From Cladocopium goreaui (taxonomy: Eukaryota; Sar; Dinophyceae; Suessiales; Symbiodiniaceae), in contig CAMXCT020006578.1 of NCBI GenBank assembly GCA_947184155.2, positions 126,590 through 190,589 of the forward strand: a DNA stretch of 64,000 nucleotides, given 5' to 3'. How positions within the stretch are numbered: position 1 is the first letter of the stretch; each line of letters starts with the position of its first letter. Under the pieces are notes generated by a model. That model was not told the origin of the DNA. It saw nothing but the letters and a program-made list of their open reading frames with translations, and searched no databases. Made by a program: the position numbers and the translations under genes. Below are positions 1 to 11,580 of the stretch, in pieces.

Positions 1-80
1 GATCGCAAGCGAGCCAAGCGAGCGCCGATCCATGCGCCGATCCATGCGCCGGTGGTCACAGCGAGTGCAGCCGAATGCCC
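1..80 (+). CDS. Possible partial exon at window edge
   Basis: The first 80 bases are much more GC-rich than what follows and are open in frame 1 (reading RKRAKRAP, then a twice-repeated PIHA). A possible donor is CATG|GTATGG at about 80. The PIHA repeat comes from a duplicated 12-base unit (GATCCATGCGCC), so it may simply be repetitive DNA. No product is recognisable. Confidence 0.22.
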
Positions 81-981
81 ATGGTATGGGAGTCTGTTTG
101 TTTTTGTTTATCACTTGCTTATGAAAAATCAGAATTCTTCGGGTATCCTGAATTTTGGACCAATCTGTCAATGTGTTTCACTTAGAAATAGTACACATGA
201 TTTGAATGAACACCCTGCAAAATGAATCTACAAAAAAATCTACTTAGATAGGATTAGCTAACTGCTTTACAACTGGGTTAACAGTTAACAGTTATAAACC
301 ATCATAATCCATCATATCCATCCATTAGACTCCAGTAGTACTCACTAGTTAACTAACAAACCAACTTCCCCATCAAAAAGTCAGAAAGTTCCACTGCAAC
401 TCGCTGATCATTGGTGAGTGATTCGGAACGACGTCGCGAAGAGGATGATTACTCTGTGTGAATTGGCAGGTGGATGAAGTGGATGGGATAAAATCACGTC
501 ATTATCCCCATGATTGACGTTATAATGTTATGTTATGATGGATAATATTAACATGGGGTTATATATTAATCCTTTATGAACCATCCGAATATGGGTAAAA
601 CAATGCCATGACTTTACCACCCATGACTGGGAATGGGAAGTTTATACCACCTATAAAAATGGTGATGACTGGGGGATGGTTTATGGCATTGTGTTACCCA
701 CATTACTCTAATATTGATCAAGCCTACAAAAGAAGAACAGATAGAACAGGTATGTTTTTAGCTATTTTAGTAGGAGGTTACTTTTCTTTTCTATCATTTT
801 TGGGATGTCCATCATGTTTTTGCTACAAATGGGGATATATCATGATATATCTACGAACCAGCTGCTAACAAAAAGACATGCAAGGTGTACAAGATTGGCC
901 ATGGGATACCACCAATTAGATAGTATTCACACCAAAACATGGGAACTGCAGTTTGACGTCGCAACTTAAACTGAAAAACAG
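81..981. other. AT-rich non-coding stretch with one family E element
   Basis: No convincing coding. It holds a family E inverted-repeat element (591-705) and otherwise AT-rich DNA with short ATGGTTAT-type words. I see nothing else I can name. Confidence 0.5.
591..705. mobile_element. Family E inverted-repeat element (MITE-like)
   Basis: The ends read TGGGTAAAACAATGCCAT and ATGGCATTGTGTTACCCA, an imperfect inverted repeat. The core has mirrored CCATGACTGGGAATGG and GTGATGACTGGGGGATGG words. Relatives are at 22211-22327, 25981-26093 and 61751-61860. No transposase is present, so it would be non-autonomous. Confidence 0.7.
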
Positions 982-1074
982 CCGGCGTGTTTCCCAAGCC
1001 GCGCGGCGCAACAAAAACAGCCAGCTGACTTCGGCAGAGACAAACACAGTTCCGTTGACCGATCGGTGCCAGAG
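982..1074 (+). CDS. Candidate internal exon, product unknown
   Basis: A GC-rich island in AT-rich DNA, preceded by AAAACAG and followed by GAG|GTGATC. It is open in one frame for 31 codons (starts PACFPSRAAQQKQ, ends SSVDRSVPE). A second possible donor, GCGG|GTAACA, lies at 1088. No family is recognised; the call rests on composition and splice borders. The opposite strand is also open here, so the direction is not certain. Confidence 0.32.
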
Positions 1075-2582
1075 GTGATCCAAGCGGGTAACACCTTGAT
1101 GTTTTCCTTAGGTAGATTCCGAAAGAAAATGATCTTTCGGTGATCACACAGACTCATGAAAAACTCATTTTTTTTTCCCGCTTGGAAAATGATGTTTTCC
1201 AGGTACAAATAATATGGGTATAACATCTACTAGAGGAGTTTACAAAAAAATCTGGGTATAACTATGGTGAGTTGACCTTCATGTTGGGACGGGTGCCCGT
1301 GGCCTAACTTTTCTTGGCGTGTTTGTCTAGGAGTTTTGTGGTTGGCAATGTCTGAAAATGTGTCTGAAAACAAGAGAGTTGGCTAGCTGGAAAATGGTTG
1401 GATTTCTATGGATGGGAAAACCATCCGTTTCCATCCCAGAAACACATGAACCATTGAAATTGAGGATTTCCCAGCCATTGTGATTTGCCATAGTCATGTT
1501 TGATCCAATGTAAAAAAAATAGCGCATGGCCCGGATGTTTTTTTCGCTGTGAAGCAATCCTGCGAGGAAGTTCCATCCAGGTACCCGAAATGGTAAACTA
1601 TACCAAAAACTATGGAAAGATCCACCATTTTCAATAGGTAAATCCACTATTTCATGGGAAAACTATGGAAAGATCCAGCATTTGTAGCTGGGAAAACTCA
1701 CAAAACGACTGGATGGCCATGGATTCCAGTTCGCAGTTGACATAACCAGGTTTTTTGTACTGGGAAAACATTCCAGAAATGTGAAGCACTGCTGGTTGGT
1801 GCTGACTGGAACATGAATGGATTATGACTTTCCATATTATATATATATATATTGGGAATGTCATCATCACTAACCACTATTAACCACTATTAATCACTAT
1901 TCACCGTTATTAACCATCAACCAGGGGTAGGTATACCACCAACCAGACTTTGTTTCTGAACTTCTGAAGCCACGCAATTCCGGTTGCCGATCTCTTGCTC
2001 GAGCCTAGAGGCCCCATATGAATATCATCTTGCGGGCAGTAGCGAGTGATCCTTGGAACGAAACAAGACTTATTTGGAGATACACAGTTGTCATTCATCC
2101 ATATGTATGATTATGTATGATCCTATTCATCTAGATTTCTGATCATAGATGATTACGATGAAATTTGATTTATTATTTGTATTTATCCATCATCCTTTCA
2201 TCATCTTCCTTTCATCATCATCCTTTCATCATCATCTGTAAACACATCATCTATGATCATCTATGCAGTTTTAGCCTCAACACCATCCATGAAAAGCGGC
2301 TTGGCTTAACGAAGTTTCGCCATGAAGCCCCTGAACTCATCCATTTTAGAAACTTCCCCAACTTGAACGGCTGAACTACTGAGATTTCACAACAAAATTC
2401 ACAGCATACCCTCTGGTACACATACAAAAAACCATGGAAAGATCAACCATTTTGTAGCTGGGAAAACTCACTATTTCTATGGCCATGTTCAACTGTATTA
2501 ATGATGTATACTTAAACGGCTTAAAGAATGAAACTGTTCTTTTTCAACATATCCAAGTGGCACCCAAATTTTTACTTCGCAG
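1075..2582. other. Repeat-rich non-coding stretch
   Basis: Holds pieces of family A (words near 1390-1490 and 1610-1690), and a family B copy (about 1793-1947) whose middle is interrupted by TTAACCACTA-type units at 1870-1915. An ATCATCTTTC/ATCATCATC simple repeat lies at 2185-2260. No supported gene. Confidence 0.5.
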
Positions 2583-2626
2583 TTCGCCATGGCTACAGAG
2601 GAAGCCAAGGAGTTGTCACTCGGATG
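2583..2626 (+). CDS. Candidate short exon, product unknown
   Basis: Acceptor TACTTCGCAG, then an open stretch reading FAMATEEAKELSLGW, then a possible donor GATG|GTTTTA. It is short and could be chance; listed because its composition and borders match the better exons downstream. Confidence 0.28.
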
Positions 2627-2747
2627 GTTTTACCGAGTTGAACCGTCAGGTTTCTGAGATTTTTCACGTGATTTTTCTGTGGCTTTAAGGCATCAGAAAT
2701 GGTGGTTTTAATCAAGAACTGTGGGGGATTGACATCAGAACTCATGG

Positions 2748-2868
2748 CTGGTTGGTGCTGACTGGAACATGAATGAATTATGACGTTCCATATATATATA
2801 TATGGGAATGTCATCATCCCAACTGACGAACTCATATTTTTCAGAGGGGTAGGTATACCACCAACCAG
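2748..2868. mobile_element. Family B inverted-repeat element (introner-like)
   Basis: Left end CTGGTTGGTGCTGACTGG, right end TACCACCAACCAG. The middle has the family's ATTGGGAAT-like and CATCCCAACTGACGAACTCA words and TTTTTCAGAGGGG near the right end. 121 bp. Confidence 0.8.
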
Positions 2869-3184
2869 GTAAATATTTGGGGAACATAACATTTGGTGAT
2901 TTTGGTGGTTTTGATGGGGATAGAATCACCTAAAGAACCAGCTGAATTCTTATTTCTTCAGGGTATCTGAGACTCCCCATGGCATTACACACCACCGGAG
3001 GGGTCCAGCTAGTGGGTCCCTCACTATCTGCTGGTGATTTTCTCATCAAACTTCTAGCTGGAAAAGTGCAGAGGCAGACCATGTCTGGTTGGTGTCTGGT
3101 TATGTTATATAATATCTATATATGTATGGGTTTCTATATGGGGTAGGTCAACCACCAACCAGATAATAATTGGGACAATGATGA

Positions 3185-3293
3185 CTGGTTGGTGGTTTGG
3201 AACATTTGGATTATTTTTCCATAATATATTGGATGTCATCCTTCCCATGGACTTTCATATTTTTCAAGATTGTTTTTTTTTACCACCAACCAG
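3185..3293. mobile_element. Family B inverted-repeat element
   Basis: Ends CTGGTTGGTGGTTTGGAAC and ACCACCAACCAG, 109 bp. Flanks ATGA and ATGT match at three of four bases, a possible worn 4-bp target duplication. Confidence 0.8.
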
Positions 3294-3387
3294 ATGTTGA
3301 AGATGGCTAACTTTCAGTTCCGGGTCAACCTTGGATTGGTTCTTTGAGACTTGAGTTGTTTTGCTTTCAGAATCAGGGTAATTCATA

Positions 3388-3500
3388 TACCCTCTGGTTA
3401 TGTCAAAATAACTATTGAACATGGCCCAGTCGAAATAGTGGATTTATCCATTAAAAATGGTGGATCTTTCCATCGTTTTTTGTTAGTTTACCAGAGGGTT
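3388..3500. mobile_element. Family A inverted-repeat element
   Basis: Starts TACCCTCTGGTTATGTC and ends TTAGTTTACCAGAGGGTT; 113 bp. The core has the family's GAAATAGTGGATTTA and GGTGGATCTTTCCAT modules. Confidence 0.8.
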
Positions 3501-3602
3501 TTTGGTAATAGCAATTTTGTTATGAGTCCATTGAGTTTCTAATACTCATAGCCTGATACATAGCCTGATATGTGGTAATATTCAATTGTTTGCTATATTT
3601 GG

Positions 3603-3717
3603 CTGGTTGGTGGTTTGGAACATGTTGGATTTTTCTTATATATTGGGAATGGAAAATCATCCCAGCTGACTTTCACTCCATCATTTTTCAGAGGGGTTGG
3701 TTGAAACCACCAACCAG
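3603..3717. mobile_element. Family B inverted-repeat element
   Basis: CTGGTTGGTGGTTTGGAAC to AACCACCAACCAG, 115 bp, with the TTTTTCAGAGGGGTTGG block near the right end. Confidence 0.8.
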
Positions 3718-4563
3718 TTGGTAATATATGCTTTCCATAGATCTAAATAGACATTTTTGGAAGGGTATGGAAGATTGACCAGGTTCGGATATTGCTTTTG
3801 GATAAAAGTCCAACCAGGTCCAACTTGATACCAACCAGGTCCAAACAAAGACGGAACCATGTCCATTCGACCGCTGGCAAGCAGGGAGAAGAACAACATG
3901 GCCATTTGGGTTCGAAGATCATCGAAATAAATGAGGAAACAAGCTGGAATCAAGAGTTCAAAGAGCTTAACTCCAGATTCTAGCCATTCTCGCATCCATG
4001 CCTCTACCAGGTTTTAGGGGGCTTAAATCTGGAGTTAACCTCCATTCATGTCCGTACAGTGTGCTTCAGGCTTGCATCTGGATTTTGTCTTTTTCCATTG
4101 ATGCGTCTCTTTCTGATTGTCTCTAATCCAGATTTGATCTTCATTTGCTCAAGTGCACTAGGGCAAGCTTAAATGCAGATTTTATTTGTTGCGAATTCGT
4201 TGGTCACCTGGCTTCAAATTGGAGTCAAGCTTTTTTTTGGGGGAACATGCATTAAGGCTTGATTCCAGATTTTAGCTTCTGTGTACCCTGCTAAATCCAT
4301 GATTTGGAGTTCTGAGTGAACATGTGTTCACCGTGTCCATAACCTCCCGGCGCCAGCTCGTTTTCTTCAGGAATGCCAGCTGGATCAACGGAACCTGCCC
4401 ATTCTCACTGTGTTCAATGGGAATATCAGGATCCTAAATTGGAGGTAGCTACAAAATATGGCTCAACAGATGCTACAGTCCATTTTAGGATCCTGGAATG
4501 ACCATTGATGTATTGGTGCTGACATTTCTGATGGCTACTGTCTTGCAAGTTTGGTGGCCGCTG

Positions 4564-4705
4564 CAAGAGACCCAGGTCTTTTTCGGAAACTTTTGCAAAC
4601 GGCACGCGCACGGAATGCGCCTTCGCCGAAGCCGACTTGACATGTGCTGGGAATCCTTAGAGGATGCCGTGGAAGCAACTACTACCCGCGAGGAGGAACA
4701 GCAAC
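4564..4705 (+). CDS. Candidate exon, charged helical segment
   Basis: A GC-richer open stretch that ends in an acidic, glutamine-rich run (SLEDAVEATTTREEEQQ), as in a coiled coil. It stops at the left end of a family A element (4707-4815), beyond which a second charged segment follows. That suggests one coding unit split by the element. The exact borders and the product are unknown. Confidence 0.33.
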
Positions 4706-4706
4706 T

Positions 4707-4815
4707 TACCATCTGGTTATTTAACGTAGCTATGGAAAATCACTCATTTTTAATAGGTAAACCTCTATCAATGGGCCATCTATACCATGGCTACGTTAGT
4801 CATAACCAGAGGGTA
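4707..4815. mobile_element. Family A element between two candidate exons
   Basis: Starts TACCATCTGGTTATTTAAC and ends GTCATAACCAGAGGGTA (109 bp). It lies between the candidate exons at 4564-4705 and 4827-5030, so it could be most of an intron. Confidence 0.75.
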
Positions 4816-4826
4816 AGTTTTTGCAG

Positions 4827-5030
4827 TAGTTTTGTCCATGAAGGAAAACGAGGAGGCGAGACTCCGACGCCAAGAAAGCCGAAATCACAGCCCCGATTGC
4901 CTTCTTGATGCCAAGATTTTTTATCCAGATGGTGATCAGGGCACCATAGACAACATGAAGAAGCAGCTCCAGAATCCAGATTTAAGCTTATTTTGCGCAG
5001 AACGTGTCTGTGCATGGACCTGCCAGGGGC
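4827..5030 (+). CDS. Candidate exon, charged helical segment
   Basis: Preceded by TTTTTGCAG. Reads SMKENEEARLRRQESRN and stays open for about 70 codons. The N-terminal part is highly charged and would continue the acidic helix of 4564-4705. The distal part overlaps the AAATCCAGATTT word cluster, so the true donor is probably well before 5030. No family recognised. Confidence 0.3.
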
Positions 5031-5173
5031 TTAAATCCAGAGATAACTCCTTTCTAACTCCAGTTTCCAGCCAATCCCATTGGAATGTATCCCAGAAATC
5101 CTGAGATTTCCTCGAAAAAATCCGCCACTTAAATTACATGTTTTGTTTCGCCATTCAATACCCAATCATTAAT

Positions 5174-5240
5174 GTGGTAAATCCATGGTAAATCCATGGT
5201 AAATCCATGGTAAATCTATGGTAAATCCATGGTAAATCCC
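5174..5240. repeat. Tandem array, 11-bp unit
   Basis: About six copies of GGTAAATCCAT, one with a C-to-T change. Confidence 0.9.
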
Positions 5241-5977
5241 CAAAGTTGGGCACTAGGTCCCTAGCACATCGAAATCCCGGTGAGATCAACATGATCAACG
5301 TGCTTCCAAGGTTACTGGAAGCCAAACGGGCTGTGGGCCAATTGAAGGCCAGGGAATAGTGTCAGACGGGGGCCTTTTGTCGCTGCATATTTTGGATAAT
5401 GAGAATATATAATAGATATATTATATGTACGTAGTACATGTGAGATTACAAGACATGAATGTGTACATATTTTTCAAAAACAAAAATCACGTTTCGTTTT
5501 TTTGTTTGGTGATGTAACATTTAAACGTGGGCCTGTCAATGGGATACACCTGATTTTAGGCCACAATGAATAGGACACATGTACCATGATTAGGCCTCAA
5601 ACTTTGGGCACTGTCCATTAGTAAAGGTTGTCAGGTTTATCCATCTTCAAAAAACATGGGTCTCAAAACTGATGAAAATGCAGATCTTCACAGATTCAGT
5701 TTTTGTGGTAAAGCGGTAAAGCCAACAAGAAACCATCTCGAATAGCACCATAGATGATGTAAACCCAACAATAAACCATCTTATTGGATGTGGGTCAAAA
5801 TGGAAGACCTAGGACCTAGGGGGCCACAGATGTGAATGTCTAGTTTAGTAGAACAACCATCCAATTTAATTGGGGTACCTAATGACTTGACCCATACCCT
5901 TACCATACAGTGCAAGAGGAGCATCAAGATATGGGTGTATCGCTGCTTCAAAAAAAAACACACCTCGCCTTGATGAT

Positions 5978-6085
5978 TACCCTCTGGTGAACTAACATAG
6001 CAATGGAAAGATCCACCATTTTTCATGGGAAAATCCACTATTTCTATGGCCATTTTCCATTGCTATGTTAGTTCACCAGAGGGTA
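5978..6085. mobile_element. Family A inverted-repeat element, intact
   Basis: TACCCTCTGGTGAACTAACA at the left and its exact reverse complement at the right (TGTTAGTTCACCAGAGGGTA); 108 bp. The long perfect arms suggest a young copy. Confidence 0.88.
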
Positions 6086-6537
6086 CAGGATACAGTATCC
6101 CATCCAACTGGGAATCCTCAACGAACAAAGACAATGGCACCTTAATCACAGTACACGCTGTAATTAAACCACAATAAGCCATTTAAAACCAGATGAAGCA
6201 TATGAGACCATAGTAAACCACGAAAAAACAACTCGATGAAACCATAAAACCACATCTTACATGACATAAAACCATGAAAAACACATATAAAACCATATCA
6301 AACATGATAACACCACATAAAACCCATATGAAACCATGGCCTCGCATACAGTTAACCCCCCAAGGATCAACGGACTGATCTTGCCTCCCGGGTGACAAGA
6401 TCCTGCACCAGTTGGTAACTATTGGCACTTATGAAAAACCATCTACCATTATTGGCAATTATGGTAACTATTGATAACTATAAACAGCTGTAAAATCATT
6501 GTTTTTTTTTAAGGGGATAAACACTGGAAAAACCATC

Positions 6538-6569
<32 letters not shown>

Positions 6570-6714
6570 AAGATCCACCATTTTCTAGCTGGGAAAATCC
6601 ACGAACTTTCGACTGGGCCATGGCTTCAATAGCTATAACTTGACATAACCAGGTTGGGTGAAGGTACCAACTGAAGGATTTCCATCCCTTTCCCTCCACT
6701 CTTCACCTTCTCAG

Positions 6715-6771
6715 GCGGAAGATGCTGCGGCACCGGCGGAGAAAGCGCTGCAGATCTTCCAGAAAAACTCG
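6715..6771 (+). CDS. TPR-protein gene, exon a
   Basis: Acceptor CACCTTCTCAG, 19 codons (AEDAAAPAEKALQIFQKNS), donor TCG|GTGACT. The AEKALQIFQ pattern is the B helix of a tetratricopeptide repeat (small residue, A, L, aromatic spacing). It is the first convincing exon of a chain continuing to about 40.25 kb. TPR repeats bind protein partners; the partner here is unknown. The upstream start and promoter were not found. Confidence 0.58.
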
Positions 6772-7407
6772 GTGACTTGGTGGTCATCCGTGGGGCTGAT
6801 TTGGTAACAAACGGGGGGGATTTCACCAACAAAATGTGGGAATTTAACCAAGAAAGATTGGGGGGGTTGATGATGGTTGATGTGAGAATATGGAAAAGGC
6901 TTGCCATGTTTGATTACGGGAGGGTATTTGCTATTGATCTATTGGTTGTTTGTTAAGGAATTGAGGCTGAATTGAAGAAAAGAACTGGCTTCCGGATGTG
7001 AGGATGTGATTTCCCTCGACTGGAAGATTCACGCCAATGATGATATACTGTAGATTTAGTAAAAATAAGACTCCAAACACAAACAAGCGACACTAATTGT
7101 CTTGGGAGACGCTTTTCTGGATGTGAATCAACCAAACACTGACCGGAGCAGGAAAACATTCGGACAACGGGCGAAAACGGCGTTGGGACATTTTGTTCAA
7201 GCCAAATTCTCCAGAAATGATGGTTTTCCACTACCCTCTGGTTATTTAACATAGCCATGGAAAATCACCAGTTTTAATAGCTAAATCTCTATAAATGGGC
7301 CATCTATACCATGGCTATGTTAATTAAATAACCAGAGGGTATACCGGGCCGGGAACTCCTGGTTTTTGGCCGGTAAATCACGTGGCGAAGCACGTGGCTT
7401 TTCCGAG
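6772..7407 (+). other. Intron of TPR gene
   Basis: Contains one full family A element (7232-7341); the rest is unique AT-rich DNA with no coding signal I trust. Confidence 0.5.
7232..7341. mobile_element. Family A inverted-repeat element
   Basis: TACCCTCTGGTTATTTAACA to TTAAATAACCAGAGGGTA; 110 bp, near-perfect arms. Confidence 0.85.
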
Positions 7408-7443
7408 GATCAAGTGGGTGTTGCCGAAGCCTTGCGACGCTTG
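7408..7443 (+). CDS. TPR-protein gene, exon b (short)
   Basis: Twelve codons (DQVGVAEALRRL) between TTTTCCGAG and a GT donor (TTG|GTCCAG). Joined after exon a it gives a TPR B-helix, a loop, and the start of a next A helix (GVAEALRRL). It is very short, so the call depends on fitting the TPR register. Confidence 0.45.
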
Positions 7444-8261
7444 GTCCAGTGAATCGCTTGCCACAGCGAAAGAAACTCACTAGGGCTAAGTTGATGCACA
7501 TTTTTTATTTGGTTGCTGGTGACTGGAACATGAATGGATTATGACACTTTCCCATCATATTGGGGATATGTCATCATCCCATTTGAATTTCATTTTTTTC
7601 CAGAAGGGTAGGTTGAAACCATTATTAACCATTATTAACCACTCAACTGACTAATATGTCATCATCCCAACTGACCAACTTATATTTTTCAGAGGGGTAG
7701 GTGGTTCAACCACCAAGCAGTCATCGAACTCGTCGGATGTCAATGGGAATGACTTGAACCAACCACTGGGATGGCCCATCAGAAATGGGGCTGAAATACT
7801 ACAGTAACAATAGCGGGGATTAGCCAATTATGTGGTGTTATACTACAATTATACTACATGAAATATGGGGCTTATACTACAGTACTACTTATACTACAAT
7901 AGTGTGTGTGTATATATACTTCATTTTCAATTTTCAATCATAAACATATAATAAACCATGATATCTTACGGGGAAAAAACATTGCTGAATTCCATTTATA
8001 ATACAATGGAATAACGGAATAACGATAAAACCTGACAAAGAAATCTTTTGGAATAGCTGGTGGACAATGTGGACAGTTGATATACGCCACATCGTGGTGA
8101 AACTCAAAACAAACGAAGGTTTCAAACAACGGCCTTCCCAGTGTCTTCATTGCTTGTACATCCAACCCAAATCCAGTTTTTACAAAGCGGCAATTCTGGG
8201 TAAATCATGGAAGGGGTGTAGCTGCTAGATTGATCTTTTGAGCTAGATGCTACTAACCAGC

Positions 8262-8378
8262 TACCCTCTGGTTATGTCAACAGTTTGCTATTGAAAATGG
8301 CGATTTATAGTGGAATTTCAGAATTTCCCATTACACATGGTGGATCTTTCCATAGTTATGTTAGTTTACCAGAGGGTA
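8262..8378. mobile_element. Family A inverted-repeat element
   Basis: TACCCTCTGGTTATGTCAAC to TTAGTTTACCAGAGGGTA; 117 bp. The two arms differ just inside the first 12 bases, so the ends derive from different variants. Confidence 0.82.
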
Positions 8379-8666
8379 ACTAACTTAGCAATTTCCAATT
8401 TACGCCGCCTAAAAGGTGTGCTATATCAAGCGCTCGGCTGACTCTCGGGTCAACGTCACCTCACGGGTCAACAGAGGTGACATCCAAAGTTGTTTATGTT
8501 GCTATCATTAATTCTGATGCTATATCAATGTTATAGATATCAACAACCATTATAGCTATAGTTGAATGATGCTATCATTATAGATGATAATAATATAGAT
8601 ATAGCTATATCATGGTTAATTATATGTCAGATCACCCACCAGGAATGTAAATAACTGCTATAATCC

Positions 8667-8796
8667 ATCCATCCATCCATCCATCCATGCATCCATGCAT
8701 CCATGCATCCATGCATCCATGCATCCATGCATCCATGCATCCATGCATCCATGCATCCATGCATCCATCCATCCATCCATCCATCCATCCATCCAT
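8667..8796. repeat. CATC / CATGCATC microsatellite
   Basis: CATC units flank about twelve CATGCATC units. Both strands are open only because of the repeat, so the histidine- and cysteine-rich readings are not genes. Confidence 0.95.
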
Positions 8797-8906
8797 ACAT
8801 ACATATGTTATATATATATATATATACATATTAGAACATATTTTCCATGCTAGTCCCCACATGATAGGCTATCCCCTATCGCCGCCTATCCCCTCTCCGC
8901 GCTCAG

Positions 8907-8968
8907 GGCTTTTGCTGCTGGCGCAGATGGAGCGTGGCGAGCTTCGCCCCGAGGAGGCCTTGAAGAAG
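8907..8968 (+). CDS. TPR-protein gene, exon c
   Basis: Acceptor CGCGCTCAG. Reads [20 protein letters not shown] before donor AAG|GTCAAG. Another possible end is GCAG|GCCCCG at 8979. The A helix, short loop and PEEAL B-helix start are a clear TPR register. The frame relative to exon b needs one more base of correction, so one border is uncertain. Confidence 0.6.
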
Positions 8969-9325
8969 GTCAAGGCAGGCCCCGGGGCCCCCTGCAGCTT
9001 AATAAGTGGTTATGGATCAAAATTGGGTACCTCAATAATTGGATGGTGAATGCTAAAAATAGACTTAAATCTGTGGTCCCCCAGGTCTCTAATTTTGACC
9101 CATAGCCAAGTTGGCATCCAATTTAGCTAGGTATGCGGCACCGCCACACCTACAAAATGGACAGAATGGCTAAACACTTGATAGTGGAGAATGGAATTTT
9201 CATACACTAAATACACATATAATGTCATGGACAAAGATATATTATCCATACAATGAGTCTATTTTCTATTAATATATATATAATGTAATGAAATGTAATG
9301 TAATGTTATAAATCTATCTCTTCAG

Positions 9326-9416
9326 TCTCTTCCTAATCTTCGAAACCGCGGCCGCTCGTCAGCTCTTCGCTGATGCTGCGGCCATGGCCATGTTTCCAAA
9401 CATGCCCGTGTGCAAA
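9326..9416 (+). CDS. TPR-protein gene, probable exon d
   Basis: An open stretch after CTCTTCAG reads alanine-rich helices (ETAAARQLFADAAAMAM) up to a possible donor AAA|GTTGAT. A second acceptor (GCTCGTCAG) at 9362 would start it at LFADAAAMAM. The exact borders are unclear. Confidence 0.42.
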
Positions 9417-11110
9417 GTTGATAACATGGTTAAACACTTCATGGTGGGATAAAGATTGGGAATATTATTACAATAAGTTTCATGATATCATTATGGAATC
9501 ATCTTTACTAAATGATAAATAAATGAACAAATAACAAATTAACATACACACCAAATAATTATATACTACTAAATAAATATAACCAATAGAAAATCCATGG
9601 ACAGTATAATGAATCATAATGACTACTGACAGTAAACATGGGGAACATGTTTCAAATCATACTATCAAAATAAGGATTACTACATAATGTAAAATTGAAT
9701 GATAATGTATATTGTGGGAACAATTGTGAAACGCTTGATATTGGGACATTTTTCATGGTTCCATTTTCCTGTTATGCTCGGGAAAGTGGTTCTTGGAGTC
9801 AAGTTCTCACATGTGAAATTAGGTTCTTACAAGAAACATGTGATATTACTTGGAGTAACATGTTTCGCGGTTTTATTGAAACATAGAAAATGCACATAGT
9901 AGGTTCAATACTGCTTAATCAAGATCTGTCCAAGCAAAACATATGATTTATCCAGAACAAAAACATGTGAAATTTCATGGGTTTGTTTGAAAAATGTGGT
10001 AGGAAACATTAGGAAACCATTTTTTGTATGATGGGGATATGATTCATAGTGGAAACGGGGGTTGTCAACGGGGGGATGCTGCAAAAGTACGTATACGCTA
10101 TCTTCGGTAAAATTCGAGACTGGATCATCGGGATATTACAGCAATAACGAGGCTGATAGCGGCTTTACCAGCAAAATGGGGATGAGATTCGCATGATCTC
10201 AATACTGGGTTGAAACATGTGAAACATGTGTACTTTTGGGTGGTTAATGGTGGATAATGGTGGTTAATGATGGTTAATAGTGGTTAATAATGGTTAATGA
10301 GATGTCTGAGTCTGGTTGGTGGTTTCAAACATTTGGATTATTTTCCGTTCCATAAAAAAGTGAGTGTCATCCTTCCCATTGACGAAGTCCATCATTTTTC
10401 AAGATGGGCACATTGCACCAGCAAGCCGATGTGAAACATGTGTATTTTTTGGGATATGCATCAAGGCCCCTCATAATGATTCTGTAAATCATCAAGATCA
10501 AAGGGGACTTCAGAATTATGAACCTACTGAACCTTAAAATCAGTCATTTGTGTTTTTTTCGCAAACCCATTTTTTATAAAACACATATCAGTCACATATC
10601 CATCAATACTCCATATGGAGCATAGATTAATATGGCCATCCCATCAAATTTCCATTAAAATCCATTAGACATTCATCGAAAACAAATTAAAAGTCCAGTA
10701 AATACCATTACCCTCTGGTTATTTAACATAGCCATGGAAAATGGCCCATTTATAGATGATGTTCCCATTAAAACCTCCATTTATAAGGGATTTTCCATGG
10801 CTATGTTAAATAACCAAATGGTAACATCCCATTAAAATCCATAACCGCTCTTTAGACGTGCATCAAAGTCTCATAAACAATGCCATCAATCCCATATCAA
10901 TTCCATAAACAGCGGGACTCTTGATTGAAATCAACATCCCAAATCATTCCCATTAAAATCCCATCAAAGTATCAGTCTATTGATATCCATTCATAAAAAT
11001 CAATGAAAATCCATTCAAAAATCCCACAACAATCCCCTTAAAATCCACATAAATCCCATTAAAAACCGCCGTGTGGATCTCCCCCCAAGCCCCGATTTCT
11101 GCGGGCGTAG
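9417..11110 (+). other. Intron of TPR gene
   Basis: AT-rich with repeated GAAACATGTGAAA words (9600-10030, 10200-10440), GGTTAATGATGG units at 10240-10300 leading into a family B copy without a good right end (10313-10430), and a full family A element (10709-10823). No gene seen. Confidence 0.5.
10709..10823. mobile_element. Family A inverted-repeat element
   Basis: TACCCTCTGGTTATTTAACA to TGTTAAATAACCAAATGGTA; the right tip is worn (AAATGG for AGAGGG). Confidence 0.8.
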
Positions 11111-11161
11111 GAGGAGGCTGCGAAGTTGAAGCGTTCCGCGCGCGACGGCCGGCGTGCAGAG
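11111..11161 (+). CDS. TPR-protein gene, exon e
   Basis: Acceptor GCGGGCGTAG, 17 codons (EEAAKLKRSARDGRRAE), donor GAG|GTGATA. It is the end of a B helix and the D-G-R-AE turn that precedes an A helix in this TPR type. It joins in phase 0 with the next exon. Confidence 0.58.
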
Positions 11162-11580
11162 GTGATACTGGGCAGGTGATTTTCTGTTTTGTTTAGGGAT
11201 GGGTATGGGTCAATACCTATAGATACATTTTTAGTGGGATGAACATCCATTTACCAGCTATTTTGCGGTTCACTAGGGATGAGAATGGGATAAATGTTAT
11301 GGGATCAGAGTGGACACTAAAAATTCCAATGTCAAGTTGGTTTACAACCCCCATTAACTAGTTATAAGTACCATAAACCATAGTTATTGGAGTTATAAAC
11401 CAACTTAGCTATCTTGGGGGCCCCACATTGTAGGGATGAGAATGGGATAACAGTGGGATAATCATCGACAATACTGAGTAATACTGGGATGTATACCCTC
11501 TGGTTATGTCAAGTTATAGAGAATGGGATAACAATGATAGGGAGAATTGGCATATACAATGATGACTCATCTTTATTATA

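Larger units (their letters stand above)
2869..4560. other. Non-coding stretch with clustered family B and A elements
   Basis: Holds a short diverged B copy (3084-3160), full B copies at 3185-3293 and 3603-3717, an A copy at 3388-3500, and from about 3950 a cluster of the short word GGCTTAAATCCAGATTT in both orientations. No supported gene. An inverted repeat at 4428-4497 (family H) starts and ends with AGGATCCTAAA/TTTAGGATCCT. Confidence 0.5.
5031..6714. other. Non-coding stretch: 11-bp tandem array and family A element
   Basis: Holds the GGTAAATCCAT array (5174-5240), then AT-rich DNA, then a complete family A element (5978-6085). From 6180 to 6320 ATAAAACCATGAAA-like words recur. Remnants of A lie at 6536-6660. 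No supported gene. Confidence 0.5.
7444..8906 (+). other. Intron of TPR gene
   Basis: Holds a partial family B element (about 7512-7620), a full family A element (8262-8378) and the CATC microsatellite (8667-8796). The rest is AT-rich. Confidence 0.5.

Noticed and set aside
8632..9049. Histidine/cysteine-rich and methionine/aspartate-rich ORFs over 8687-8800
   Set aside because: Translation of the CATC/CATGCATC microsatellite. Only the part after 8906 has exon-like features.
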